Source of the DNA: Harmonia axyridis
Lineage: Eukaryota > Arthropoda > Insecta > Coleoptera > Coccinellidae
Assembly: GCF_914767665.1 (NCBI RefSeq)
Contig: NC_059504.1
Coordinates: 25,770,001 to 25,834,000 of the forward strand
Length of the DNA stretch: 64,000 nucleotides
Direction of reading: 5' to 3'
In this document: positions 1-10,617 of the stretch, piece after piece
Layout: each line of letters starts with the position of its first letter
Position numbering within the stretch: position 1 is the stretch's first letter
Notes under the pieces: model-generated
Told to the model about the DNA's origin: nothing
Seen by the model: only the letters and a program-made list of their open reading frames with translations
Databases searched by the model: none
Made by a program: the position numbers and the translations under genes

Positions 1-1093
1 ACAACCCGTTTTCATCCGCTCCAATTTTAGATGGTACTCTAGATTAGATTATTTTGTTAATTCCGGGCTTGGGAATGAAATCAGGATATTTGTGTAGTCA
101 GCAAAAGAAATAAGATCGATCGAAAGCAGTCGATCATTGCGCATTAATGATGGTAATTTATGTACATAAAAAATTAGAGGACCCAGAACACAACCCTGTG
201 GTACGCCTTTTCCATTCAACAATCGACTGAAATCTGAACCATTTGAGTTCTGTTCTTTGAATAACTTGCTGATTATTTCAACTGATTATCTCTTACACCA
301 TAGATGTTCAACTTTTTTATCAATATATCTACATATATCAATACAATCAAACGACTTTGACTAGTCCAGAAATAATCGTTAGAACCTCCTTCCATTTCAA
401 CGCGGATAAAATCGATGGATACAATTCAAAAATCGCATTTTCAGTACTCTCTCTTTCGATGTAAATGGTCGTAAATGCGCCCTCCGTAAGATACCTTCAA
501 GAACAGACTTGATGCCTGGTTTGAAAATGGGTTTCGCATCTGTACATTCTATTTATGCTCTTACTTTTGTGTTTGTTGCTGATTCTATTACTGTTATCTG
601 TTTAGTGTGTTCAACTATTTCTTTCACCTTGCTTTTAGTTCATAGGCTTTTGCCTCTACTCTGTAGTTTTCTTCAATAATAAATAATAAAATAGCCGTGC
701 TGAGAACGCGAAAGTATTTTGAAATTATGGAAAAAAATTCAATAATCTTGAGGCCAGACTCTTTTCGAAAATTTTAGAAAATGAAGATAAAAGACTGATG
801 GGTTTATAATTTGATAAATCACGTTCATCTCCCTTCTTGTGAAGTGGCTTCACTACAGATACTTTGAGTAGTCCAGGAAAAAATCCCTCATCAAACGATT
901 TATTCTCAATGTACGATAATGATTTAGATACCAAATTTATCAACACACTCATTGGAATTTCATCATACCCTGTAGATTTGACATTTTTCATATAAATAAT
1001 AATAATAAAAATTGACTTCATTCCCACAATAATTTTACAAAGAAAAAATACTTGAAAGTTCAGTGCGTGAAGAGGTGGAGTCCAATAATGCAC
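1..1093 (-). mobile_element. Decayed LINE, reverse transcriptase region
   Basis: Read on the minus strand, 725-1093 encodes the start of a non-LTR reverse transcriptase. It has a TGYDEIP block followed by YKPISLLSSFSKIFEKSL, the conserved opening RT motifs of Jockey/CR1-type LINEs. Further along the minus strand, around 1-230, comes a GVPQGCVLGPLIF block and then a FADYTN block in place of the catalytic FADDTN. The second catalytic aspartate is therefore lost. The stretch between them (about 230-720) is frame-broken. This is a dead copy running off the left edge of the window. Confidence 0.85.
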
Positions 1094-1621
1094 CTAAGTA
1101 CATCTCCTGTTCAACTCAACCACTTGATGATATTCAATAGTATGCATAGAAAACCATGTGTGTCTACTTATACCTGTAAAACTTTCAGACAAAATGGGAG
1201 GTTTTTTAAGATTTATACCCACTTGATTTCGAGAGTTCGCGTCTGTTTCATATGGTGCATATAGCGTTTATATTTGACATTTCGCGCGATTCTCGACTCT
1301 CGTGACCTATGAGTATAGAATAATGATATTTTATATTGCATGCTTATGACAATCTTCTATACTCTGAATAGGCCAACAACCGTCTGTCATTATATTCCAT
1401 TCATTTCATTAAAAATTCGATATGAATTGAATTTTAATTTATTGTGAAAGTTTGCAGTGTCCCAAATCATTATTTCATTTTCAAACGGGAATTCGAACAA
1501 TTCTGGAGAGCGCCACCTTACAGAACTCTTGTAAGCGGAACACCAAAGCAACAGGTGGAATATCTTAAAATGTCTGAAACAAAATCGAATCAGTACGCAT
1601 ACCTATAGCATATTTCATTCC
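1094..1621. other. Non-coding stretch, nothing recognised
   Basis: Short open frames here show no coding character or recognisable motif. I see no repeat or RNA gene. Confidence 0.4.
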
Positions 1622-1622
1622 T

Positions 1623-1711
1623 AGGAGAAGTGACTTTTCATGTCTCGCTTCATGTCTCACTCCGTTCGGCGGGTAAACGCAAGCTCGCCATGAAAAGAGA
1701 GACTTCTCCTC
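1623..1711. repeat. Imperfect hairpin element
   Basis: The left arm at 1623-1642 reappears inverted at 1688-1711 with a few differences. The centre is a GC-richer loop that contains a smaller inverted pair. It belongs to the palindrome class seen repeatedly in this window. Confidence 0.55.
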
Positions 1712-2166
1712 CTTGTGAAATAATATACTATTGACAGACGTGACATAGGTATAATAGTTGATAGTTACACTGCTAGGATTCCCTTTTCCCTCCAGCGCAG
1801 TGGACGGAAAAGTAGTTCATCGTTGACATAGCAACTTTTTTACCTCCGGTGGATGAAAAGCAGAACTTTTCAATGATCTTTCTAGTCAAAATATAAAGTT
1901 GTTATTGTACGTTTGAAAACAAAATTAATTATTGAAGATTTGTGAAAAATTATATTCACTTTCACTGTTTTTCAAGATTTTGTACCATTTTCATCGTGAA
2001 TAGAGGGCCATATATTGGCTCTCAAACTTGCATCATACTTTTTTGTGCCGGATTAGTTTGAAAGACATTCATTTGTGTTTTCACTAGAGCTAAATTTAGA
2101 GAAAGTTTATTGTAGACTCCGTAAGTTTGTTGTTTTCTTCCAAGTGTTGCTCATCTAACACTTTTT

Positions 2167-2211
2167 CACCGTATTGATGAGGGCCGAAAGCCCGAAACAC
2201 GTGTCTACGGT
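2167..2211 (+). ncRNA. Degenerate type I hammerhead ribozyme
   Basis: Stem I pairs ACCGTA (2168-2173) with TACGGT (2206-2211). The core reads TTGATGA (2174-2180) where a hammerhead has CTGATGA. Stem II is GGGC/GCCC (2181-2184 with 2190-2193) with a five-base loop. It is followed by GAAA (2194-2197), the palindromic stem III ACACGTGT (2197-2204) and the cleavage-site C at 2205. Every helix is present, but the invariant C3 of the core is T, so efficient cleavage is not expected. Hammerheads of this form are known in the terminal repeats of Penelope-like retroelements, so this is probably a relic of such an insertion. Confidence 0.7.
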
Positions 2212-2229
2212 TAGCATTTCTCCTGAGGG

Positions 2230-2830
2230 CATGTCCAATATTTTTTTCCTTGCTTTACAATAATACCCTCGATAACCTTTTCACATATATCATTACCAGT
2301 ACTTTGGATTTCGCCATAAGGCGATATCTCATGAAATATAGCTCCTTGGCCTAGTAGAATTCTTGGGTCGAAGCACATAAGTCCAAAACCGTAATGATAC
2401 GCACCTTGAAATATTCCTATATAAACATATAAGGTATGTTATGCTTTTTAGTAGACCGATAAATTAAAATTATGATAAATAGATTATGGCGCCTTATAAG
2501 ATTTAGTCAACGAATGAGATAAACAAAATAATGAAGAATTTCAGTAATTTCTGCACACTTACTTGTTGACTCATGCCAGCAGACCTGAGAATTTTTGTAT
2601 TCTATTCTAAGTTAATATTGTTTTTTCTTAATTGAACAGTCCATCATCCATATCGGTTATTAAATACTTAAGTTTCCATTGTTTATGAGCTGAACTGAAG
2701 TTTATATGTAGGTATGTGTGTGATGATAACGAATTAATAACAAATGAAAAAAAAATACTTTGAAAAAACTCTCAGTCGTGAGGCTTCGCGTCGGTGAATA
2801 TTTTCTGCCTCTGATTTTTTTTAGGGATGT
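2230..2830. other. Non-coding stretch
   Basis: No gene, RNA or clear repeat was seen. It may include the remainder of the hammerhead-bearing insertion, but no boundary could be placed. Confidence 0.35.
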
Positions 2831-2844
2831 TACAAAAAGAACCG

Positions 2845-3115
2845 AACAGGTAGTTCAACCTATTCTTAAGAACAATGCACGGATTCAGTGCTTTTGCGCG
2901 AAAGTCGGAGCTGCTATCGTTTTTTAAAAGAATAGGTTCATAAGGTTCTTGGTTCTTTTTTTGGCTATTGCATTCCGTAAAGAACCAATGAGCTGCTTTC
3001 TGCTCCTGTTCTTCAAAAAAACAGATTTTTGGTTGTTCCGTGAGAAGCGAAGCTGCTCCCGTTCTTCAAAAGAACAGGTTCTTGGCTGTTCTGAAAGGAG
3101 TAGTTACTAAATAGA
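2845..3115. repeat. Short tandem units with internal inverted GAAC motifs
   Basis: A unit of roughly 65-70 bases recurs about three times. It contains GAGCTGCT, a GTTCTTCAAAAGAAC-like snapback and TTGGCTGTTC. The copies are diverged. Confidence 0.5.
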
Positions 3116-3240
3116 ATCTGTCTGTTGTTTGAGGCTTTGAGACAAACAGACAAACATAATTATTAGATTTTTTCTCAGCCACTTGATAAATCTGCATATT
3201 TTTGTTTCATATAAATATACATATTTGTTGGTTTTATAAT

Positions 3241-3977
3241 ATACAGCTTTGGCTTTTGAAAACGAAACAAGAAGGATAACAGGTGGAATGAACTCATTTC
3301 GAAAATATGCTCAGACATATCGGTTTTTAATTTGATGGGTACAACTTTTTAGATCAAATTCACATTCATATCTTTTCAGCCATTAGTGTTACAACCCCAA
3401 CCCCTAAATTTTGAATAGGGAAGATAGGGTTGTACCTCATTTGAAAGATCTTTCTATCCTGAGTTCAGCATATTGAATTTTTTTTCATTTGGTCCATTGA
3501 TTATAGAAATGTTCACATTTATATTTTGAACAACATTCGTCAAGCATGCTGTGTAATCAATTGAATTTATTATTCATTCTGTAGTTTTGATGATATTCCA
3601 TAAGTATCATGCACCAGACATCAAAATACTGTCAGTTCCTCCATCAACCATAACAGTTTTACTTTAGGAAGACTAGAAGAGAACAATTTCAAAAGACATG
3701 TTTCGAGAACCTTAGATGAAAAATATTTAATGAAAAAAATATTTATATTGAACTCAGAATAGAAAGACCTTTCAATAGAGGTATCACTGACCCCATCTTT
3801 CCTATTCAGAATTTACGGATTGTGTCCTCACACTCAGGGTTGGAGCAATATGTTTTTGAATTCTATTTAAAAGTTGTCCCCTTCAAATCAAACATCGACT
3901 TGTCCAAGTATTTTTTCTAAATAAATTCATTTTGTCTGTTATATTGTCTTTTTCGTTTTCGAAGGCCCATCTTGTAT
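3241..3977. mobile_element. Foldback MITE with about 230-bp terminal inverted repeats
   Basis: The sequence from about 3241 to 3480 returns inverted at about 3740-3977. Matched blocks include the CCTATTCA...GAAAGATC region near 3415-3465 and its inverse near 3760-3815, and GAAAACGAAA near 3258 and its inverse near 3950. The outer ends read ATACA...TGTAT, which fits a TA target. No transposase frame is present. Confidence 0.65.
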
Positions 3978-4314
3978 GTATATTTATATTTACTGTTTTA
4001 GTCAATTCATGTTTCAACTATTTGCGGTCATGCTCTCCCTTGTATGGGCACCTCTATTAGGCGTACACTTTTTCTAGGTCTCAATGGTGTTGCCCAGGTT
4101 TTCAGTTTATATATATTAAAAAATTAAAAAATAGATTTCAGGTAGTATGATCAAAATAATAGGATGACATTCATAAAAATTTAACTTTCTATTGTTATAT
4201 AACTCAGAAATTTGTGAGGAACTGATGCTTATATGTAAAGGTTATTATATTCCATTTTAAATAGTTTTAAAAGGAATACTTCACTTAAATAATTTTTTAT
4301 ATCCTATGATATAA

Positions 4315-4368
4315 AACTTCCACATTATTGGTGCTATCTCTATAGATAGCACCAATAATGTGGAAGTT
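4315..4368. repeat. Perfect 25-bp stem with 4-base loop
   Basis: The arms 4315-4339 and 4344-4368 are exact reverse complements around the loop CTAT. There is no poly-T tract to suggest a terminator. Confidence 0.9.
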
Positions 4369-4616
4369 ATGATGATTCTATTGAAATGGTTTAGGGTAAT
4401 CCTGACGAATAGGTATATGACCTTGGGACCCTCGAAAGAAGTTCGATTCTGTACGTCAAATGGGCAGCTACGTTGCCAGATGAAGAATTAATCAGGTATT
4501 TGAAGTATATCATAGAAAATAGAAATATTTTACAATTTCCCGCCATCGGTCGTAACCGTATCTTAAAGTTTGAATTCGAGTGTTACTCATACAATCAGAA
4601 ATTACATTTTATTGTA

Positions 4617-5180
4617 TAGTATAAGATCCCGATATAGAACGACCTTCACCGAGATGCTTATTTGATAAAACGTATTTTATATTTAATTTAACATGTCAAT
4701 AAATATATCACATATGGGTTGCCTAACAAATTTCAGTCCAGAGTAGGTTTAATTAATAATTAAAAAAAATTTTTTTTTCGAACATTGCACCGGTTTGCTT
4801 ATTAGATAAATTCTATACCAATCGAATGTATGAAGCCCATAGAATGTGCAAACGTTAGGTTGCCTATTTTTTTCCGGTCACAACTCTCGGTTGCCAGGTA
4901 TAAACAGGTCAATCTATACTAGCATTTTGCAACGGTCTGATTATTTAATCAAAATCAATATGATTAAAGATTATTTTATTATGAACACGGTGGTATAGGG
5001 TTGCCTGAGAAAAATCAGTCCAGAATCCCGGTTGTCGAATTTTGAAAAGTTAAATATTGCTGCGAGTGAGTACACAGCATAGCAGCTGTTTGAAGTCCGT
5101 CCAGTGAAAGAAAGGGAGTGCGCATGCTATTTGTTCTTGGAAATGAAAAGGATAGCGATAGACTCGTATACAGTGTGATC
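4617..5180. repeat. Inner terminal inverted repeat, left arm
   Basis: It matches the reverse complement of about 6918-7485 almost base for base, including the block GCAAACCGGTGCAATG and its inverse. It starts TAGTATAAGATCCC at the outer edge. Confidence 0.85.
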
Positions 5181-5459
5181 AGATTTAGTAGAAATCTACT
5201 TTTTTAGTAGATTTTTCGCATTTTCATGTAGTTTTTAGTAGGAAGAAATCCTTTGGTAGATTTTAGTAGATTTTGGTAGTTTTAAAAAATATAACCGAGA
5301 CGATTGGGAATATGGAAATTCGGAAGTCTAGACTGTTTCTATGAATCAATTCATTGTTCATTCTCATTGAGGTTCTACGTTCTACGTGTTTCTAGAAGAA
5401 CGTTCCTATTGAACATAATAAAATCAAAAACTTCTGTCGGCTGAGAATAAATACGAAGA

Positions 5460-5702
5460 GTGATGGAATATCCGAAGGGTGCCTCATTGAAAACAGATGG
5501 TGTGTTAACTTCCGTTGAAAATATACCATTATCTCACATTTGGTATTCTATTAAGTGGAAAAAAATATGTCTAACTGGAATTTCATCGACAAATTTGGGT
5601 GGCTGCATATTTCAGATTTCGAATGCCAAATGCAAGAGAATATTTTCGGCTATTAACCGCATCAAAACAAAAAATAGAAACAGATTTCTAAATAAAATAT
5701 AG
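5460..5702 (+). pseudogene. hAT-like transposase C-terminal remnant
   Basis: The 80-residue frame contains ISNAKCKRIFSAINRIKTK followed by a basic NRNRFLN stretch. This resembles the C-terminal dimerisation region of hAT-superfamily transposases, where an S/N-A-x-x-E/K-R-x-F-S block is followed by I-K-T. No complete catalytic domain is visible upstream, so this is a fragment. It sits between the inner inverted repeats, which suggests it is what remains of the element's own transposase. The match is from memory of the family pattern. Confidence 0.55.
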
Positions 5703-6059
5703 CATTATTATAACATGCTAAAGAAGGACTTAAAGAGATAGGTGTTGTCGTTTTCAACCTACAAAAAATATGCTCGATTCCATGGATTGTGAAAATTTAT
5801 GTATGGATGTTAAAGACGATGATTTGACTGCAGATTGATACTGATATTTCAATTATTTTTTTTATGTTCAACTGTAGTATTTTTATTTCTTTATTTAATG
5901 TTATTTTTATCCCAAAGATTTTAGTTTTTATTTCTATTTATATCTTTTTGTTTATTTAAATATATAAATTTGTTTGTTTATATTTGCTATTTTGATCCTA
6001 TTTGTTTTTGTTCGGTTTTTTTTCCTTTTTTTTTGTCGTTCAAATTTTGAAATAAAATC

Positions 6060-6446
6060 TTGTTTTATTTTCGCATGAGATATCGCATTTTTATGAAAAA
6101 TTATTCTGCCAAAGAAGACAGTGAGCACTTCTTAGAAAAAATAAAAGGCTTCGACTCCAATTCCATACCACCATGCTGGATATCATTAATTCAAAAAATT
6201 TCACGAACTATTTTTGTAAATTCCATGTGGCTTAATGCAACGGATCCAATATGCGTGAAACTTCAGCCTGAGAACTGCGGTTGGTTCTTAGATGAATATT
6301 TTAAACCAGTAGGATTCATTGGGGATCATACACCTTTGAAGATAGAAGACATTGTCGAAAGAACTGAAACGGAGAGTGATGATGACGAAGAAGATTCAGA
6401 GGTTGGAGATCATAGTTATATGTCCGATGACTCGGAACCTGAATAA
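6060..6446 (+). CDS. Hypothetical element-borne protein with acidic tail
   Basis: This 128-residue frame lies between the inner inverted repeats, downstream of the hAT-like remnant. The annotated first codon is TTG; the first ATG codons (FRMRYRIFMKN) come a few residues later. The body, with a CWISLIQKIS block and an ENCGWFLDEYF block, matches nothing I recognise. The C-terminus is strongly acidic (ESDDDEEDSEVGD, then SDDSEPE), a composition common in chromatin or DNA-binding accessory proteins. It could be a second element-encoded protein or a displaced part of the transposase. No promoter, intron or poly(A) site could be assigned, apart from AATAAAG about 80 bases after the stop. Confidence 0.35.
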   Translation: MFYFRMRYRIFMKNYSAKEDSEHFLEKIKGFDSNSIPPCWISLIQKISRTIFVNSMWLNATDPICVKLQPENCGWFLDEYFKPVGFIGDHTPLKIEDIVERTETESDDDEEDSEVGDHSYMSDDSEPE

Positions 6447-6599
6447 TTTCAAAAAATTTTTGTATTTATAATTTTTCATGAAAAACAGAAGTATTTTTTT
6501 AATTGTTGTTTTTCATTTTGTCGTCTAATAATAAAGATGAAATTTGCAAGATTAGTATTATATATGTATTACTATAACCTTCTTTTTTAGTAAAGATTC

Positions 6600-6960
6600 T
6601 TTAGTGTCACATAAAAAAATATACACACATAAATAATTAATTGACTATTCCTCTATTTCAAAAATTATCTACTCCAAAATGATGCACGCATACACGAGTC
6701 TATCGCTATCCTTTTCATTTAGTGTCACATAAAAAATATACACACATAAATAATTAATTGACTATTCCTCTATTTCAAAAATTATCTACTCCAAAATGAT
6801 GCACGCATACACGAGTCTATCGCTATCCTTTTCATTTAGTGTCACATAAAAAATATACACACATAAATAATTAATTGATTAAAAAAAAATAAATAACTAT
6901 TCATCTATTTTGATAATTATCTGCTCCAAAATAATGCACGCATAATATATCCTTTTCATT
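6600..6960. repeat. About 118-bp tandem repeat, 2.5-3 copies
   Basis: Units begin TTAGTGTCACAT at 6600, 6719 and 6836. The first two are nearly identical; the third is diverged and merges into the right inverted-repeat arm. The unit ends in the arm sequence ATCGCTATCCTTTTCATTT, so the tandem grew from the inner end of the right arm. Confidence 0.85.
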
Positions 6961-7485
6961 TCCAAGAACAAATAGCATGCGCACTCTCTTTCTTTCACTG
7001 GACGGACTTCAAACAGCTGCTATGCTGTGTACTCACTCGCAGCAATATTTAACTTTTCAAAATTCGACAACCGGGATTCTGGACTGATTTTTCGCAGGCA
7101 ACCCTATACCACCGTGTTCATAATAAAATAATCTTTAATCATATTGATTTTGATTAAATAATCAGACCGTTGCAAAATGCTAGTATAGATTGACCTGTTT
7201 ATACCTGGCAACCGAGAGTTGTGACCGGAAAAAAATAGGCAACCTAACGTTTGCACATTCTATGGGCTTCATACTTTCGATTGGTATAGAATTTATCTAA
7301 TAAGCAAACCGGTGCAATGTTCGAAAAAAAAAATTTTTTTAATTATTAATTAAACCTACTCTGGACTGAAATTTGTTAGGCAACCCATATGTGATATATT
7401 TATTGACATGTTAAATTAAATATAAAATACGTTTTATCAAATAAGCATCTCGGTGAAGGTCGTTCTATATCGGGATCTTATACTA
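6918..7485. repeat. Inner terminal inverted repeat, right arm
   Basis: This is the reverse complement of 4617-5180, with a handful of substitutions and short indels. It ends GGGATCTTATACTA. Confidence 0.85.
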
Positions 7486-7998
7486 GTAGTAAAGTGCGTG
7501 TAGTGAACTGATTTACTTGTGGAAGTGATTCAATTATACCATATTTGTAAACATAGCATGAAAATATGGAATTGTTGATGCAAGGACAATTCGATGGGCA
7601 CTAAAAGATTTTCCCTCCAACTAAAAAATTTTTAAGTAGAGATAATTCGAGATTATTATTCCAATACCGAACCTTCAAGACAACATCACACAAACGCCCC
7701 TGTCTTCTAGTCTCCTCCATGCAGGGAAAAGCAGAAGGAAATAAATCGTTTTGTTGAAAAACCAAATTAAAAATATATTATTTAATTTGTATTGTTTTGA
7801 TAAACAAAATATCATTGTCCACTGTGTCCTGTGACCAACTGTCTGTTGAAGTATATAAGTGGGAATCCCCAATCAAACTTCATTTCTATGATACTAAACG
7901 CTTTTTACAATCTGGCAACATAGCTGGCATTTTGACATAACAGATTTGAGGGTCTCAAGGTCATATACCTATTAGGCAGGATTACCTGGTTTAGTTCT

Positions 7999-9938
7999 AA
8001 TTTTCTGTTAAATCAAAAATATGATGTAAAATATTAAGGTACGGTTTTCAGTTTCTTTTATTTCTCAAAAAAGAAACAAATAATGTGTCATTCATTTATA
8101 TTTGACTCCAGTAGTTCGTACTATTAGATACTAAATATGGAACTCCCTGTAGTTATTGAATAACGAATAAGTAGAAATCACTACAAATTCTTCGGAATAG
8201 ATAATTTTTTCCTTCCATGTCATAAAATATCTGAAATAATAAATTCCAAAAAAATTTAAAGAAATGTAGTCAATTAATTAGAGAAAACAACTTCTAGAAA
8301 AAAATATTATGGTTAAATTTGATAGAATTCTTGTGGGTATTAATATTTTTTAAATCAAGTACTTGACTTTTGTTAAGATTCATTTTTATTTCAAAATTAT
8401 GTTGGTAAAAGATGAACGGGATGAATATGTGTGAAGATCATAAAAAAAATTATCATACCATCGAGTGAAATATTTGATAAAAATGATACTGCGGCAATCC
8501 TTCTTCGAGATGAGTTAGATGGTTTCCTCCTCAAGACAGCTGCCATTAGTGATCAGAATATAATTTTAAAAACCTCCGAATAAATTGGCTTATATCACTG
8601 ATAGTTTATTTCGGGAATAGTTCTTTTATTACACATAGGAAACATAGTCTTTAGACCACATATGTGGAACTCAGGAGTGTTCAGTAACAATAAAAACAAA
8701 AGCCTGCACATTTCAAGCACTTCTTTTGAAACTTATGGCAAAACCAGATCAGTTCTTATTTTCCACATATGGTTCAATGCAGAGATACAAATTATCTGTA
8801 ACTGTATTATTTTCGAATGAGTAACAAAGACTCGTTCAATTCATTGACTAGGAAACTACGCAATAAGTTATTTACTTCCTATGTTGACACCTGGAAATAT
8901 TCCAGACATGAATGACGGATGTCAGATGTCACAAATATTTTTGTTGAACTACGATTAGTAGTAGCTACTAGGGATAGGACTGTACTTAGAATATAGGCAT
9001 CTGAAAATAAGAATGCAGCGCCAAGGTGAGTAACCGTAGAACTATAAATATTGACATTGTCCGAATTGATCATTCCACGTTAGCCTTCATTAGTATTACA
9101 GTCCCAACAAAGTATTACAAATACTAATGTATTGAATATTTTTAGGAGTACCTACTACAGAAAGTCACATGTCCATTTTTTATTCATTAAGAGATAACTC
9201 AATTTACATAAGATGTTTCTAAAAGTAAATTTATATAACTCTGCTACTTAAAACTAATCATATTGAAACCTATTTATATATTATGGCCGGACTAATGAAT
9301 ATTCAATTGAATAATTTCATAAAATGTATGAGAGGTATCATCAGTATGCCCTGAAATAAAAATATAAAGAATTTCATAGTACACGTCCAAATATTTCTAA
9401 GGAATTTTCCCAATATTGGGTTAAGGTACCTTAGTTTTGAAGATTTCAAAATGAAAAATATAATATAGTTTTGTAGAGCTAAATGACATAATTAGCTCGA
9501 ATTAATTCCTACTGGTGCAACCAGTCGAATACGCTATCAGTATAATTTTTTGATTGTCTATTATAAATAAGTTTTTTGAAAAATCAATTTATGAACAACT
9601 TGTCCATTTGCTGCTTACTAATTGGGAAATGCTGTATTTAATTATTTCTAAATAATCTAATTCCTTCAAAACATTTTGGCATGTTTTTCTGTATTTCAGG
9701 AAAATCTGGAAATGTTATAACACAACTTAGAACTCTACTCAAAATGGGTAGCATTTAATAAATGTATCTTTGGCACAATTCTTGTGAAATACCAAAAAAG
9801 AGATAATGTCACATATATAGGATCTCATTTCAATTTGGTTAGTACTAAAACAATACGCTGATGGTTGAACGATGTGATCTTTGATCACTGTAAACAGATT
9901 GTACTGCTTCTACTATTGTATCTATCTGTTGTTATCAG
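7999..9938. other. Non-coding stretch with one dispersed repeat
   Basis: No convincing gene. Bases 9470-9530 match 21178-21250, a repeat with the block GAGCTAAATGACATAATTAG. The rest is AT-rich and unremarkable. Confidence 0.4.
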
Positions 9939-10059
9939 GTCACACAAAGAAGACACTTTAGGAGTGCACTTCTAAACCCTTGCAAGTTTAAGACCCATTT
10001 TAATCAGGCTGACCCTGAAGAAGCTGTGATAGACCTTGTGCAACTTCGATTTCATCTTG
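9939..10059 (+). CDS. Candidate internal exon of an unidentified gene
   Basis: The 121-base block is preceded by a TATCAG acceptor and followed by a strong GTAAGT donor. Only one of the three frames is open. It gives a 40-residue peptide that reads VTQRRHFRSALLNPCKF and continues through QADPEEAVIDLVQLRFHL, with balanced, protein-like composition. The exon starts in phase 0 and ends one base into a codon. I do not recognise the protein and found no neighbouring plus-strand exon to join. It lies upstream of the MCU 3' end, in the opposite orientation. It could be an orphan exon of a gene extending left, or a transposon fragment with fortuitous splice signals. Confidence 0.4.
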
Positions 10060-10119
10060 GTAAGTAGTTTGTACAGCAGGTTTGATTTATTCACAAGATC
10101 ATTCTTCAGCATCAAGTTT

Positions 10120-10345
10120 TCTTTGTTGATACTTCTTTATCTCAATCTTTCAGATATATTACTATGGTATAATACGAAAGACAATAATAAGGATCAGTTG
10201 CATAGCACGCTAATACAGTAATCAGAACAGCGGTTGGCCCCCCATGGTATATAACCAACCAACAAATAAGAGAAGAATTGAAAAATGAAACTATTGAGGA
10301 AATATTTAACGAACAAAGAAAGAAGACAATATGGAGTCTCTGAAA
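10120..10345 (+). mobile_element. LINE ORF2 C-terminal fragment
   Basis: A plus-strand frame (10229-10345) reads GAPWYITNQQIREELKNET and continues EEIFNEQRKKT. This matches the APWYxxNxxIHxEL block that closes the ORF2 of Jockey-type LINEs. It is truncated on both sides and frame-shifted upstream. Confidence 0.6.
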
Positions 10346-10380
10346 GAGTATTCTCATACTCTTTCAGAGACTCCATATTG
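10327..10380. repeat. Perfect 25-bp stem with 4-base loop
   Basis: The arms 10327-10351 and 10356-10380 are exact reverse complements around TCTC. Similarity continues outward (GAAAGAAG on the left, CTTCTTTC on the right) with one mismatch, so the full arm is about 34 bp. It replaces the end of the LINE fragment by its own inverse. Confidence 0.9.
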
Positions 10381-10617
10381 ACTTCTTTCCTTTTAAGGAA
10401 TTAAGAAAGATACTACAGATTAAAATAAGAATGACAGATAAATGGAAATACCTCTTTCAAAGAACCAAAGAGGAGAAAATGACATGCAGTAGGGTGAAAA
10501 GTCTCCCATTTCAATAAAAGTAGGAAATCGGAGAAATGAGAGTAGAGGCGTAGGGAATAAATTCCAGTCCTCATACAAAAAAAAGACCTGACCACTTGAG
10601 TGTGACGCGAAGACCAT

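Larger units (their letters stand above)
4388..7998. mobile_element. Composite inverted-repeat element with nested TIRs
   Basis: There are two levels of inverted repeat. The outer pair is 4388-4485 and about 7905-7998; both carry AGGTATATGACCTTG and a TACGTTGCCAGAT-like block in opposite orientation. The inner pair is 4617-5180 and about 6918-7485, about 560 bp each and nearly identical. The inside holds a hAT-like transposase remnant and a second open frame. The bases between outer and inner arms are unrelated on the two sides, so one element may have inserted into another, or the arms were reshaped later. Confidence 0.75.

Noticed and set aside
4315..4368. Transcription terminator
   Set aside because: No T run follows the stem, and hairpin terminators do not apply to polymerase II genes.
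6600..6960. CRISPR-like array
   Set aside because: The units are contiguous 118-bp tandem copies without spacers, in a eukaryotic genome.
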